Part shown: positions 1-6,293 of the stretch, piece after piece
Layout: each line of letters begins with the position of its first letter
How positions within the stretch are numbered: the stretch's first letter is position 1
NCBI GenBank assembly: GCA_964426915.1
Contig: CAYRTD010000153.1
Span: forward strand, 1 to 9,316
Origin: CAYRTD01 sp964426915
GTDB lineage: Bacteria > Bacteroidota > Bacteroidia > Bacteroidales > GCA-2748055
Direction: 5' to 3'
DNA length: 9,316 nt
Notes under the pieces: generated by a model
What the model saw: only the letters and a program-made list of their open reading frames with translations
Database searches by the model: none
Told to the model about the DNA's origin: nothing
Position numbers and translations under genes: made by a program

Positions 1-26
1 GTTCGACTCTTGAAAAAAATGTTTAA

Positions 27-1268
27 ACTGAAATTCGTGATAAACTCACGCTAGGTTTTTTCTTTATCATTATAGGAGATATTAACTTTGTTGCCCAGAT
101 CATTTCCATGTTTTTCATGGTTACCTATGGTGCCATCTGCCTGATATCACTACTGGAGCATTTTGCCGCAGACCCTTCTTACAGACCCACCTTTAAATCA
201 AAATGGTACTTTTCCCTTGTAGGTGGAGTATTTTCCATATGGTTAATGTTCAAAATGAATATGCCTTATGCCATACTTTCTCTTGGAATTATGACAGGGA
301 TATATTTTATGGTGAATTCCTACCGAAGGGAGAAAAAAGGATTGGAGAAATTGTTCCGGGGAGTTATTTTCCAGTTGAGCAGGCAGTTGCAGATCATTGC
401 TCAGCAGGCAGACAAAGAAGATCTTGATAAATACTGGAGACCTTTCGCTATTTGCGTTACCAAGGACACCTTTGTACGCAGATCCGCATTCGATCTTTTG
501 CGATGGATCTCCTTTAAATATGGTTTTGGTACCTATATCCACTTTATAGAAGGAGTTCTTTCAGATAAAACCAACCGGAAATCAAAAGAAGTACTGAACC
601 GTCTTATCAATCTTTCCTCAAGTTCGAAAAGTCGTCTTTATCTCGACACTATCATAAGCCCGTCATATACCTCAGCTATTGCCCAGGTTATACAGCTTTC
701 CGGCATCTCAGGTAAGGGAAATAATATGATCCTTTTTGAATTTTCAAGTGCCCAGCCCGATAGTATCAATGATGCATTAAAAACCCATAATCTATTGCTT
801 TCAACCGGATTTGACATTTGTGTCTTACATACCTCTTACAAAGGATTTGGTGAGAAAAAACAGATTCATATCTGGATTACTTCGGCCGATTATGATAATG
901 TCAATATGCTGATCCTGCTCGGATATATCATCCTCGGGCATCCTGACTGGAAAAAGGGATACATCAAGATCAATGCACTATACCAATCTCAGGATATTGA
1001 AAGAAAGAGAAAAGACCTTCTTGAACTGATCCGCTCGGGAAGGATACCGATTTCTGCCAATAACATCAATTTCATCCCGATGGAAGAAACGCAATCGAAG
1101 GAACAGATCATTGTCAAAAAATCACTCGATGCAGATCTTGCGATTGTGGGTTTCCGTTACGAAAGGATAAGAACCGAGGGGGCAAAAATATTTACAGGTT
1201 ACGAGGATCTTTGCAATACCCTGTTCGTAAGTTCTAATAAGGAAAAAAATCTCACGGAAGAAGAATAG
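27..1268 (+). pseudogene. C-terminal part of an SLC12/APC-type membrane transporter (5' end missing or broken)
   Basis: Seen: an open frame from the codon after an in-frame TAA (24-26) to TAG at 1266-1268. The first ATG is at 108, but protein-like sequence already precedes it (GFFFIIIGDINFVAQIISM). The N-terminal part holds the last three or four membrane helices, with the conserved-looking stretch MVTYGAICLISLLEHF. A soluble domain of about 300 residues follows, with blocks such as ISPSYTSAIAQVIQLSGI and ADLAIVGFRYE. Known: this layout matches bacterial relatives of cation-chloride cotransporters and amino-acid permeases, which have about 12 helices and roughly 700 or more residues, so the first half is absent. 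Inferred: a C-terminal remnant or a gene interrupted near the window edge. A real nonsense mutation, a sequencing error and a contig-end artefact cannot be told apart from 23 upstream bases. Start codon and substrate are unknown. Confidence 0.7.
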
Positions 1269-1286
1269 ATAAGAAAATTCTTCTTT
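1258..1286 (+). terminator. weak A/T-rich hairpin at the end of the transporter gene
   Basis: AAGAAGAAT (1258-1266) can pair with ATTCTTCTT (1277-1285) around a 10-base loop. The stem covers the start of the TAG stop codon. The following tract is T-rich but interrupted (TTTCATCTTC), so termination is possible rather than convincing. It lies just upstream of the coaD promoter box. Confidence 0.3.
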
Positions 1287-1312
1287 CATCTTCATATTTA
1301 CTCTTATCTTTG
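1284..1312 (+). promoter_or_regulatory. Bacteroidota-type promoter for coaD
   Basis: TATCTTTG at 1305-1312 is an exact match to the Bacteroidota -7 box TAnnTTTG. A near-match to the -33 box, TTTC at 1284-1287, lies 17 bp upstream. The implied transcription start is around 1317-1320, giving a very short leader before the coaD ATG at 1331. There is no purine-rich Shine-Dalgarno motif, which is normal in this phylum. Confidence 0.6.
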
Positions 1313-1330
1313 ACCAAAAGAAAATAAATA

Positions 1331-1810
1331 ATGGAAAGAATAGCACTTTTCCCCGGTTCTTTCGACCCTTTTACAATTGGCCATCAGTCAATCGTAAATC
1401 GAGCCCTCCCTTTATTTGATAAGATCATTGTTGCCATCGGACACAATACGGGAAAAAAATCGTACCTGAGTCTTGAAAACAGGTTAAGACTTATCGGGGA
1501 TGTTTTTGAAGAAAATCAAAAAATAGAGGTGCATCAATATCAGGGTATGACCGTTGATTTTTGTACGAAAATGAATGCACGATATATTCTGAGGGGGTTG
1601 AGAACAGCCGCCGATTTTGAATATGAAAGAGCTATTGGGCAGATCAACAAAGCCATGAAACCTGAAATTGAATCGGTTTTCCTTCTCACTGCTCCGGAAT
1701 ACACACCGGTTAATTCAACAATAGTAAGAGATATACTTATCCATGGTGGAGATGCCAGTGGTTTCCTCCCCTCCGGGATTGATATTACCAAATACATTTC
1801 CGATGAGTAA
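1331..1810 (+). CDS. coaD: phosphopantetheine adenylyltransferase (PPAT)
   Basis: PPAT transfers AMP from ATP to 4'-phosphopantetheine to give dephospho-CoA, the penultimate step of coenzyme A synthesis, in the cytoplasm. The 159-residue length is typical. Visible motifs are the nucleotidyltransferase signature GSFDPFTIGH (residues 9-18; T15 and H18 match the T/HxGH motif), GKK at 41-43 (substrate-binding lysine region), RGLR at 88-91 followed by TAADFEYE, and NSTIVRD at 128-134, equivalent to the ATP-binding SSTIVRE-type motif. The catalytic set appears complete. The start ATG sits about 19 bp after a TAnnTTTG box. The stop codon overlaps the start of the next gene (ATGAGTAA, 1803-1810), so the two are probably translationally coupled. 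No nearby gene duplicates the function, so it is presumably essential. Confidence 0.97.
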   Translation: MERIALFPGSFDPFTIGHQSIVNRALPLFDKIIVAIGHNTGKKSYLSLENRLRLIGDVFEENQKIEVHQYQGMTVDFCTKMNARYILRGLRTAADFEYERAIGQINKAMKPEIESVFLLTAPEYTPVNSTIVRDILIHGGDASGFLPSGIDITKYISDE

Positions 1811-3209
1811 AAAATTATACGTCTTTTTTTCCGTACTCTTTCTTATAGCCAGCCTTTTATCTTCCAAGGCTCAGATAAATAATTATACAAATCCGGAGGA
1901 AATACTTATATATGAATACCAGGAACCTTTTTTTGAGATACCATTTTACACCGATACACTGAAAACTGGGGATTCTACTTTTCTTTTTTCACAAAACACT
2001 CCTGAAACACGTTGTTACTATTTTAATTATGGGCCCCTGCGTTGTCACTTTTTTGCTGAACCCGGCAAGGAATATGAAATATCGCTCCCCGATCTATCCA
2101 GGATAGATGAGGGTTGGAAAAAGGATCAGTATTTCACTCTCCTGCCCCACCATGTTGAAGTGAATATATCCAGTACCGGCCAGAACGGATTTAATCTCAA
2201 TAAAGGCATACGGCAGTTTGATGCAGAATTTGATCCCTTTCTCTCAAAGCAAAGTCTCAGGTATTTTAAGCCCCGGTATGCACGTGCAAAGCTCGATTCC
2301 TTTATAAGGGAAAATTATACAACTGATACACTGGAATCAGAATATTTACATCAGTATAAAAGATATAAGAAAGCCATACTGTATTATCATCTTAAACAAC
2401 AAAACTACGACACCCTCATCAATAATTATCTCAGCGGAGAAGCTGTGCGTTTTGAATTACCCCCCTACAGGATCTTTTTTTCCCTGATATTGGATAATTA
2501 TTTTGATTATTTGCGCCGGAAAGATCAATTCGAAAGGATTTATTCAGAATTTACACGGCTTTCAACAAATTATCTCCGTGAATATTTAAATAATGACCCC
2601 TTGCTGAAAAATGATACCATACTGGAACTCGTTTTACTCAAAGAATGCTATAATGCCTTTTACTCAGATAGAATGGATAAAAAAAGGCTGATAGAATTTA
2701 CCGACAGCCTGCAACAGAATACCGAGATTGATATAATTGGTGTGACGGCAAAGGAACTAATAAAAAAATTCACCTATCTCCGTCCAGGATTTGCAGCCCC
2801 GGAATTCTCTGCAAAAGATACAAAAGGTGACAGCATTGTTTTATCAGGCAAACATGATAAGCTGATATATATCGGATTCTGTGATCTCAACAGTATACAG
2901 TGTCTGCAGGAAATTGAATACCTTAAATATCTCAGTAAAAAACATGGTAAATTTATCCGGATCCTTACTGTCTTAAAATCCCCGGAAAAATCGCAATTAC
3001 AAAAACTGTCAGAGGCTGCTAATGAAAACTGGAGTATTATATCCTGGAAAGAACACGAAGAAATTCCCGAATTATTCGATGTAAAAGCCCTCCCGGTCTT
3101 TTATCTGATAGATAAAAATGGAGAAATGCTCAGAAGTCCGGCTCCTAATCCTTCAGAGAATTTTGAATATAAGTTGTTTGAGATACTCCGGTCCAAAGGT
3201 CTTGTTTAG
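1803..3209 (+). CDS. secreted thioredoxin-fold (TlpA-like) protein with degenerate SxxC active site
   Basis: Seen: a 468-residue product. I start it at the ATG inside the coaD stop overlap because this gives a clean signal peptide (MSKK, then a hydrophobic run to about residue 20, likely cleavage after SKA at 21-23). An in-frame ATG at 1743 would place coaD-overlapping sequence before the signal. Residues 24-330 are a charged, Tyr-rich, probably helical region that I do not recognise. Residues about 338-468 form a TlpA/AhpC-like thioredoxin domain: PGFAAPEFSAKDTKGD, then SIQC (364-367) where CxxC is expected, and a cis-proline loop ALP (429-431). The first Cys is Ser, and an extra Cys lies at 360. 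Known: TlpA-like proteins are periplasmic or lipid-anchored redox proteins. Inferred: a periplasmic protein that is not a normal dithiol oxidoreductase, perhaps structural or binding. The TAG stop (3207-3209) is the first three bases of the adjoining repeat. Confidence 0.8.
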   Translation: MSKKLYVFFSVLFLIASLLSSKAQINNYTNPEEILIYEYQEPFFEIPFYTDTLKTGDSTFLFSQNTPETRCYYFNYGPLRCHFFAEPGKEYEISLPDLSRIDEGWKKDQYFTLLPHHVEVNISSTGQNGFNLNKGIRQFDAEFDPFLSKQSLRYFKPRYARAKLDSFIRENYTTDTLESEYLHQYKRYKKAILYYHLKQQNYDTLINNYLSGEAVRFELPPYRIFFSLILDNYFDYLRRKDQFERIYSEFTRLSTNYLREYLNNDPLLKNDTILELVLLKECYNAFYSDRMDKKRLIEFTDSLQQNTEIDIIGVTAKELIKKFTYLRPGFAAPEFSAKDTKGDSIVLSGKHDKLIYIGFCDLNSIQCLQEIEYLKYLSKKHGKFIRILTVLKSPEKSQLQKLSEAANENWSIISWKEHEEIPELFDVKALPVFYLIDKNGEMLRSPAPNPSENFEYKLFEILRSKGLV

Positions 3210-3406
3210 TGCCTGTCAATAGAGTAAAGTGTCTGGATTATAACCGAATCCGCCAAAGGGCGGTGAGCTCAGCGAAGCTAATGTTCAGGATCAAGGCTTG
3301 CGACAGCGTGCGGAGGCTCAAGCCGGAAAAAGCGGAGTTTACTCGTGTAAATGAGCATTTTTCCGGCGAGCATAACGCAGATAGCGGACTTTATGGACAA
3401 ACACTA
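3207..3406. repeat. MITE-like palindromic intergenic repeat, copy 1
   Basis: A 200-bp GC-richer element sits between two convergent genes. Its ends are imperfect terminal inverted repeats: TAGTGCCTGTCAATAGAGT at the left (3207-3225) against TAGTGTTTGTCCATAAAGT read inward from the right (3406-3388), matching at 15 of 19 positions. Both begin with TA, which fits a TA target site as in IS630/Tc1-mariner-related MITEs (inference). Internal hairpins are CCGCC/GGCGG (3250-3263) and a larger one with CCGGAAAAA (3323-3331) pairing TTTTTCCGG (3358-3366). Bases 3283-3406 match the reverse complement of the copy at the window end with about 6 differences in 124 aligned positions. A 74-codon open frame crosses it but has no protein-like character. 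Confidence 0.85.
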
Positions 3407-3407
3407 T

Positions 3408-4025
3408 TTAGTGTTTCAATCCTGCGCTATTAAGCACATCAATAATAGAAGCATAAGTATTATCAAAAATCAAATCCAATTCTGAAGGTTTCAGCCATTT
3501 TATTTCTGTAATATCTTCTTCTTCCTGAGGAGATGCGCTGTTGTCTCCATGATATCTCATTTCAAACCAGACGGTCTTCTTTAGTATTTTTTCATTGCCG
3601 ATCTTATAGGTATGATAGGTTTCTGCGATCATCCTGCCGTTGGTGAGTTCAGTGATCCCACATTCCTCTTTAACTTCCCTGAGAGCTGTTTCTTCCATTG
3701 TTTCTCCTTCATCTACTTTTCCTTTCGGAAGGTCCCAGTTTCCTCTTCGCTTAATAAAAAGAAATTGTTCTTTATCGTTCTTTACCAGGCCGCCGCCAGC
3801 TTCAATCGTCCGGAATGTGGAGGAAAATTCTTTCCACAGGTAATCGAGGTCAATATGGTACAGAAAAAAATCTTTTACCTCCTCCAAATCATAAAATATA
3901 TCAACCAGAGCGTGTAATGCTCTCGTTGATTCATATTTATAGATTAATCCGGTATTCCTTCTGATACATTCATGGAAGTCATCAGTAAAAAAAACTGTTC
4001 GATCCTTAAAAAAAACTTTATACAT
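3408..4025 (-). CDS. Nudix hydrolase
   Basis: A 205-residue cytoplasmic protein of the Nudix superfamily, enzymes that hydrolyse nucleoside diphosphates linked to another group, using a divalent metal. The Nudix box Gx5Ex7REUxEExGU is complete: G102, E108, R116-E117-V118-K119-E120-E121 and G123-I124. NWDLPKGKVDEGE just before and through the box is typical of (di)nucleotide-cleaving members. Residues 1-70 form an N-terminal extension without a motif I can name. Substrate cannot be predicted. The gene is divergent from pyrE with 9 bp between start codons, a pairing I associate with Bacteroidota. Its promoter must therefore lie within the pyrE coding region, where I see no clear -7 box. The stop codon (3410-3408) lies one base outside the repeat edge, so the natural C-terminus may have been kept or slightly changed by the insertion. 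Confidence 0.93.
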   Translation of the reverse strand: MYKVFFKDRTVFFTDDFHECIRRNTGLIYKYESTRALHALVDIFYDLEEVKDFFLYHIDLDYLWKEFSSTFRTIEAGGGLVKNDKEQFLFIKRRGNWDLPKGKVDEGETMEETALREVKEECGITELTNGRMIAETYHTYKIGNEKILKKTVWFEMRYHGDNSASPQEEEDITEIKWLKPSELDLIFDNTYASIIDVLNSAGLKH

Positions 4026-4028
4026 TTG
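4021..4028 (+). promoter_or_regulatory. -7 promoter box for pyrE, implying a near-leaderless mRNA
   Basis: TACATTTG at 4021-4028 matches TAnnTTTG exactly. It ends 6 bases before the pyrE ATG at 4035, so transcription would begin at or within a few bases of the start codon. It overlaps the Nudix start codon on the other strand (4023-4025). I see no clear TTTG -33 box at the usual distance, only TTCG around 3998-4001. Confidence 0.5.
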
Positions 4029-4034
4029 TCGAAT

Positions 4035-4664
4035 ATGAAATCAAAAAAGGAGATTGCCCGGTTATTGCTGCAAAGTAAAGCAATAAAATTAGAACCCGCA
4101 AACCCTTTCACCTGGGCTTCCGGTTGGAAGTCTCCTATATATTGTGACAATAGAAAAACGCTCTCATTTCCGGAGATCAGAACTATCATTCGTGATAAAT
4201 TTAAAGAACTCATTCAAAAAGAGATCGGAGATCCGGATGTTATAGCCGGGGTTGCTACAGGAGCTATTGCCCAGGCAGCGCTGGTTGCCGATGCTATGAA
4301 TCTGCCCATGGTATATGTACGTTCTTCAGCAAAATCTCATGGACTCGAAAACCTTATTGAAGGTGTCTTCGAACCGGGACAAAAGATTGTTGTGGTCGAA
4401 GATCTTGTTTCTACAGGCGGAAGCAGTCTCAAAGCTGTAGAAGCCCTGAGAAAAGCCGGGGCAGATGTAGCAGGTATGGTAGCCATATTTACATATGGTT
4501 TTGATGTTAGTCATGAGAATTTTAAAAATTACAGCTGTAATTTATTTACATTGAGTAATTATGACAGTCTTCTGGAAACAGCTCTTGAAGAGAATTATAT
4601 AGATAAGAATCATATTGAAATATTAAAAAACTGGCGAAAAGATCCTGAAAACTGGGGAAAATAA
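4035..4664 (+). CDS. pyrE: orotate phosphoribosyltransferase
   Basis: This enzyme joins orotate and PRPP to make orotidine 5'-phosphate, the fifth step of de novo UMP synthesis, in the cytoplasm. The product is 209 residues, normal for the family. Motifs: FTWASGWKSPIYCDNR (25-40) in the N-terminal substrate region, GVATGAIAQAAL (72-83), the flexible catalytic loop YVRSSAKSHG (94-103, with K100) and the PRPP-binding signature VVVEDLVSTGGSS (119-131). I chose the ATG at 4035. A start at 3972 would add 21 residues that lie almost entirely inside the divergent Nudix gene and upstream of the -7 box, and family members begin near MKSKKEIARLLL. The stop is followed after 3 bp by the SRPBCC gene, so the two are co-transcribed. 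Confidence 0.96.
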   Translation: MKSKKEIARLLLQSKAIKLEPANPFTWASGWKSPIYCDNRKTLSFPEIRTIIRDKFKELIQKEIGDPDVIAGVATGAIAQAALVADAMNLPMVYVRSSAKSHGLENLIEGVFEPGQKIVVVEDLVSTGGSSLKAVEALRKAGADVAGMVAIFTYGFDVSHENFKNYSCNLFTLSNYDSLLETALEENYIDKNHIEILKNWRKDPENWGK

Positions 4665-4667
4665 ATT

Positions 4668-5072
4668 ATGACGAAAATTGAAAGTAAAGTAACAAAATCG
4701 GAGGTTAGCAGTGATAAACTTTTCACATTCGTAACCAATTTCAAAAACTTTGAAGAACTCCTGCCTTCCGACAAAGTCAGGAACTGGCAGGCTGAAGAGG
4801 ATTCATGTTCATTCACCATAGATGGAATTGGAAGTGCAGGTCTCAGGATCATCGAAAAAGAACCCAACAATCTTGTTAAAATAACTTCAGAGGGAAGCAC
4901 TCCCGTGAATTTCCTAATGTGGATACAATTAAAAGAAGCTGAGGCAAATGATACGAGAATTAAAATCACTATTGATCCACAGATCAATATGATGATGATG
5001 ACCATGGTCAAAAAGCCGCTCAAACAATTCGTCGATATGCTGGCTGAAAGGATGAGTACTCTGGAATTATGA
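4668..5072 (+). CDS. SRPBCC-fold (START/polyketide-cyclase-like) protein
   Basis: A 134-residue cytoplasmic protein. It has the SRPBCC pattern: an N-terminal strand (MTKIESKVTKSEVS), a short helix with FVTNFKNFEELLP (residues 21-33), a series of beta strands (SCSFTIDG, SAGLRIIEKEPN, LVKITSEG, NDTRIKITIDP) and a long C-terminal helix from about 108 (MMMTMVKKPLKQFVDMLAERM). No catalytic residues can be assigned. The fold binds hydrophobic ligands in many families, and the ligand here is unknown. It directly follows pyrE (3-bp gap) and presumably shares its transcript. The pairing with pyrE is one I associate with Bacteroidota genomes, but no functional link is established. Its TGA stop overlaps the birA stop on the other strand by 6 bp. 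The run MMMM (108-111) comes from a repeated ATG tract and has no assigned meaning. Confidence 0.85.
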   Translation: MTKIESKVTKSEVSSDKLFTFVTNFKNFEELLPSDKVRNWQAEEDSCSFTIDGIGSAGLRIIEKEPNNLVKITSEGSTPVNFLMWIQLKEAEANDTRIKITIDPQINMMMMTMVKKPLKQFVDMLAERMSTLEL

Positions 5073-5813
5073 CATCACGAATGACACCTCACCGAAAGCA
5101 TATCGCCTGACCTCACCGGAAGCAGTTTCCAGCAGCAGATGCCCATCTTCTTCTACGTCGGTAATTTTCGCTTCAAAAATTTCCTCTCCACAACGATATA
5201 ATGCATTTTCGGAATACCGGAATATTTTCGGATCATAACTTCTTCGTATCCGGTCAAAATCTCTTCGATCAAGTATCTCTATCCAGTGACTTAAGCGCCT
5301 GAGAATAAAATCAAGAGCATCTTCCGGGCTGCATTCCCTGCCACTTTCAGTTTTAATACTGCCTGCCGCCGGCCTGGGGTGGAAGTCCGGAAATTCAGTC
5401 TGATTGAGGTTAACTCCTGCACCCACAATGCTTTTAGCGATGGTGTTTCCAAAAAAAGTGTTTTCTATTAGAATTCCGGCAATTTTCTTATTGTTGCAGA
5501 GAATATCATTCGGCCATTTGATGGTAACATCAGGAAGAAAACTCCTTGAAAATTCCGCAATAGCAATAGAAGCTGTTCTTGATATATAGAAACTCTCCTG
5601 CGGTCTGAGAAAGGCAGGTTCGAAGCCCAGAGAAAAAAGAAGATTTCTATTTTTCTCACTGATCCAGTTGTTATTACCCTGGCCTCTGCCCCTTGTCTGA
5701 TAGGATGCCATTACACAAACAGGCATTTTCAATGCAGAAAAATTTTTCAGAATGTAACTATTTGTTGAATCTACTTCATCAAGGTAAATTTTCTTTATCA
5801 TATGCTTTTTCAT
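5067..5813 (-). CDS. birA: biotin--[acetyl-CoA-carboxylase] ligase (no DNA-binding domain)
   Basis: Activates biotin with ATP to biotinyl-AMP and attaches it to the lysine of biotin carboxyl carrier proteins. The product has 248 residues. Seen motifs: DEVDSTN (12-18), the biotin/AMP-binding glycine-rich loop TRGRGQGNNNW (40-50), KWPNDI (99-104), KIAGILIE (110-117), GAGVNLNQ (131-138) and a C-terminal SH3-like part (about 200-248). The N-terminal helix-turn-helix of E. coli BirA is missing, so this is a group I enzyme that cannot act as the biotin-operon repressor. The start could also be Met5 (5801), since MIKKIYLDEVDSTN is a common N-terminus. Upstream I see only an imperfect promoter box (TAACATTG, minus strand, 5858-5851). 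The stop overlaps that of the SRPBCC gene by 6 bp, leaving no room for a terminator. Confidence 0.95.
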   Translation of the reverse strand: MKKHMIKKIYLDEVDSTNSYILKNFSALKMPVCVMASYQTRGRGQGNNNWISEKNRNLLFSLGFEPAFLRPQESFYISRTASIAIAEFSRSFLPDVTIKWPNDILCNNKKIAGILIENTFFGNTIAKSIVGAGVNLNQTEFPDFHPRPAAGSIKTESGRECSPEDALDFILRRLSHWIEILDRRDFDRIRRSYDPKIFRYSENALYRCGEEIFEAKITDVEEDGHLLLETASGEVRRYAFGEVSFVMS

Positions 5814-6012
5814 CTTTATCAGATTAATTCACAGGGTTAATTTACTCATTCAATGTTAAATCAGTAAGACTATGATTTTGGTTTTCAGAATCATTTAGTC
5901 GAACTGATCTCAAGCGATAGCCGAGGGTTCTCAGTGATTTTATTGCTTTCCCGAAGTACCGGTAAGCTCGTTTTCACTCGGTTCCGCGTCGCTGAAGAAT
6001 AAACTATGAATA

Positions 6013-6120
6013 TACATTTTGCAGATCATGGAAAATTTTCCCGGGCCAAACTATGTAAATTACTTAATGTGAAAAAAAATACCCCGGCTCTGACATGGCC
6101 CGGATCATATAAAAAATGTA
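6013..6120. repeat. two-part inverted repeat
   Basis: CCGGGCCA (6041-6048) is a perfect inverted match to TGGCCCGG (6096-6103). Further out, TACATTTT (6013-6020) is a perfect inverted match to AAAATGTA (6113-6120). The arms between are of unequal length (20 and 9 bases), so the stem would carry an internal loop. CCGGG at 6041-6045 can instead pair with CCCGG at 6083-6087, giving a competing hairpin. Confidence 0.6.
6072..6103 (-). terminator. possible intrinsic terminator on the minus strand
   Basis: Read on the minus strand, CCGG(G)C pairs with GCCGG around a 9-base loop, then GGTA and a run of eight T (6079-6072). The stem is short and bulged but the T tract is good. It would stop transcripts entering from the rsfS side before they reach birA, or end a small RNA. 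Confidence 0.35.
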
Positions 6121-6263
6121 CATTATCAATATAAAACAAGTCAGTTTGTCATGATCGGCACAAATTTTGACAGTCATTGTGTATAAATTATGCTCTAAAC
6201 ATCATAAGAAATAAAAATGCCTGATTATTCCACTTTTGGCAAAGACCTTAAACTGAATTTAAT

Positions 6264-6271
6264 TACCTTTG
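6264..6271 (+). promoter_or_regulatory. -7 promoter box for the rsfS-ftsH operon
   Basis: TACCTTTG matches TAnnTTTG exactly and lies 22 bp before the rsfS ATG at 6294. A TTTG occurs at 6235-6238, but the 25-bp spacing is longer than usual for a -33 box, so that part is doubtful. Confidence 0.55.
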
Positions 6272-6274
6272 CAT

Positions 6275-6282
6275 CAAAGATA
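6275..6282 (-). promoter_or_regulatory. possible minus-strand -7 box facing away from rsfS
   Basis: CAAAGATA on the plus strand reads TATCTTTG on the minus strand, identical to the coaD box. It sits 3 bp from the rsfS box, back to back. No clear -33 element is visible at 6300-6306. It could start a transcript into the non-coding region, or be chance in A/T-rich DNA. Confidence 0.3.
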
Positions 6283-6293
6283 AGAGATTGCGA

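Larger units (their letters stand above)
5814..6293. other. 480-bp structured non-coding region between birA and rsfS
   Basis: The longest gene-free stretch in the window; no open frame here looks like protein and I see no tRNA. It contains: (a) 5895-5997, a GC-richer, palindrome-prone block (ACTGA/TCAGT, ACCG/CGGT) ending in GTCGCTGAAG, a 10-mer also found in the nested insert of the repeat at 9219-9228; (b) a two-part inverted repeat, TACATTTT plus CCGGGCCA on the left and TGGCCCGG plus AAAATGTA on the right; (c) nested dyads around 6145-6172 (TTTGT/ACAAA and TGTCA/TGACA); (d) opposite-facing promoter boxes next to rsfS. It must hold the promoters of both divergent genes. Block (a) looks like a decayed genomic repeat (inference). 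Confidence 0.6.

Noticed and set aside
1743..1802. Longer N-terminus for the thioredoxin-like protein
   Set aside because: The extra 20 residues overlap coaD in another frame and would bury the signal peptide; the ATG at 1803 fits better.
3209..3433. 74-codon plus-strand open frame across repeat copy 1
   Set aside because: It lies almost wholly inside the palindromic repeat, has no protein-like pattern and overlaps the Nudix 3' end; it is best explained by the repeat.
3972..4034. Longer N-terminus for pyrE
   Set aside because: It lies within the divergent Nudix gene and upstream of the promoter box; family members start near the ATG at 4035.
4610..5023. 137-codon minus-strand frame opposite the SRPBCC gene
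   Set aside because: A hydrophobic shadow of an amphipathic coding sequence; the plus frame has the SRPBCC pattern and operon spacing.
6145..6164. Operator-like TTTGT-N10-ACAAA dyad
   Set aside because: It does not match a regulator site I can name and the spacing is not that of the CRP/FNR family; noted only as part of the structured region.
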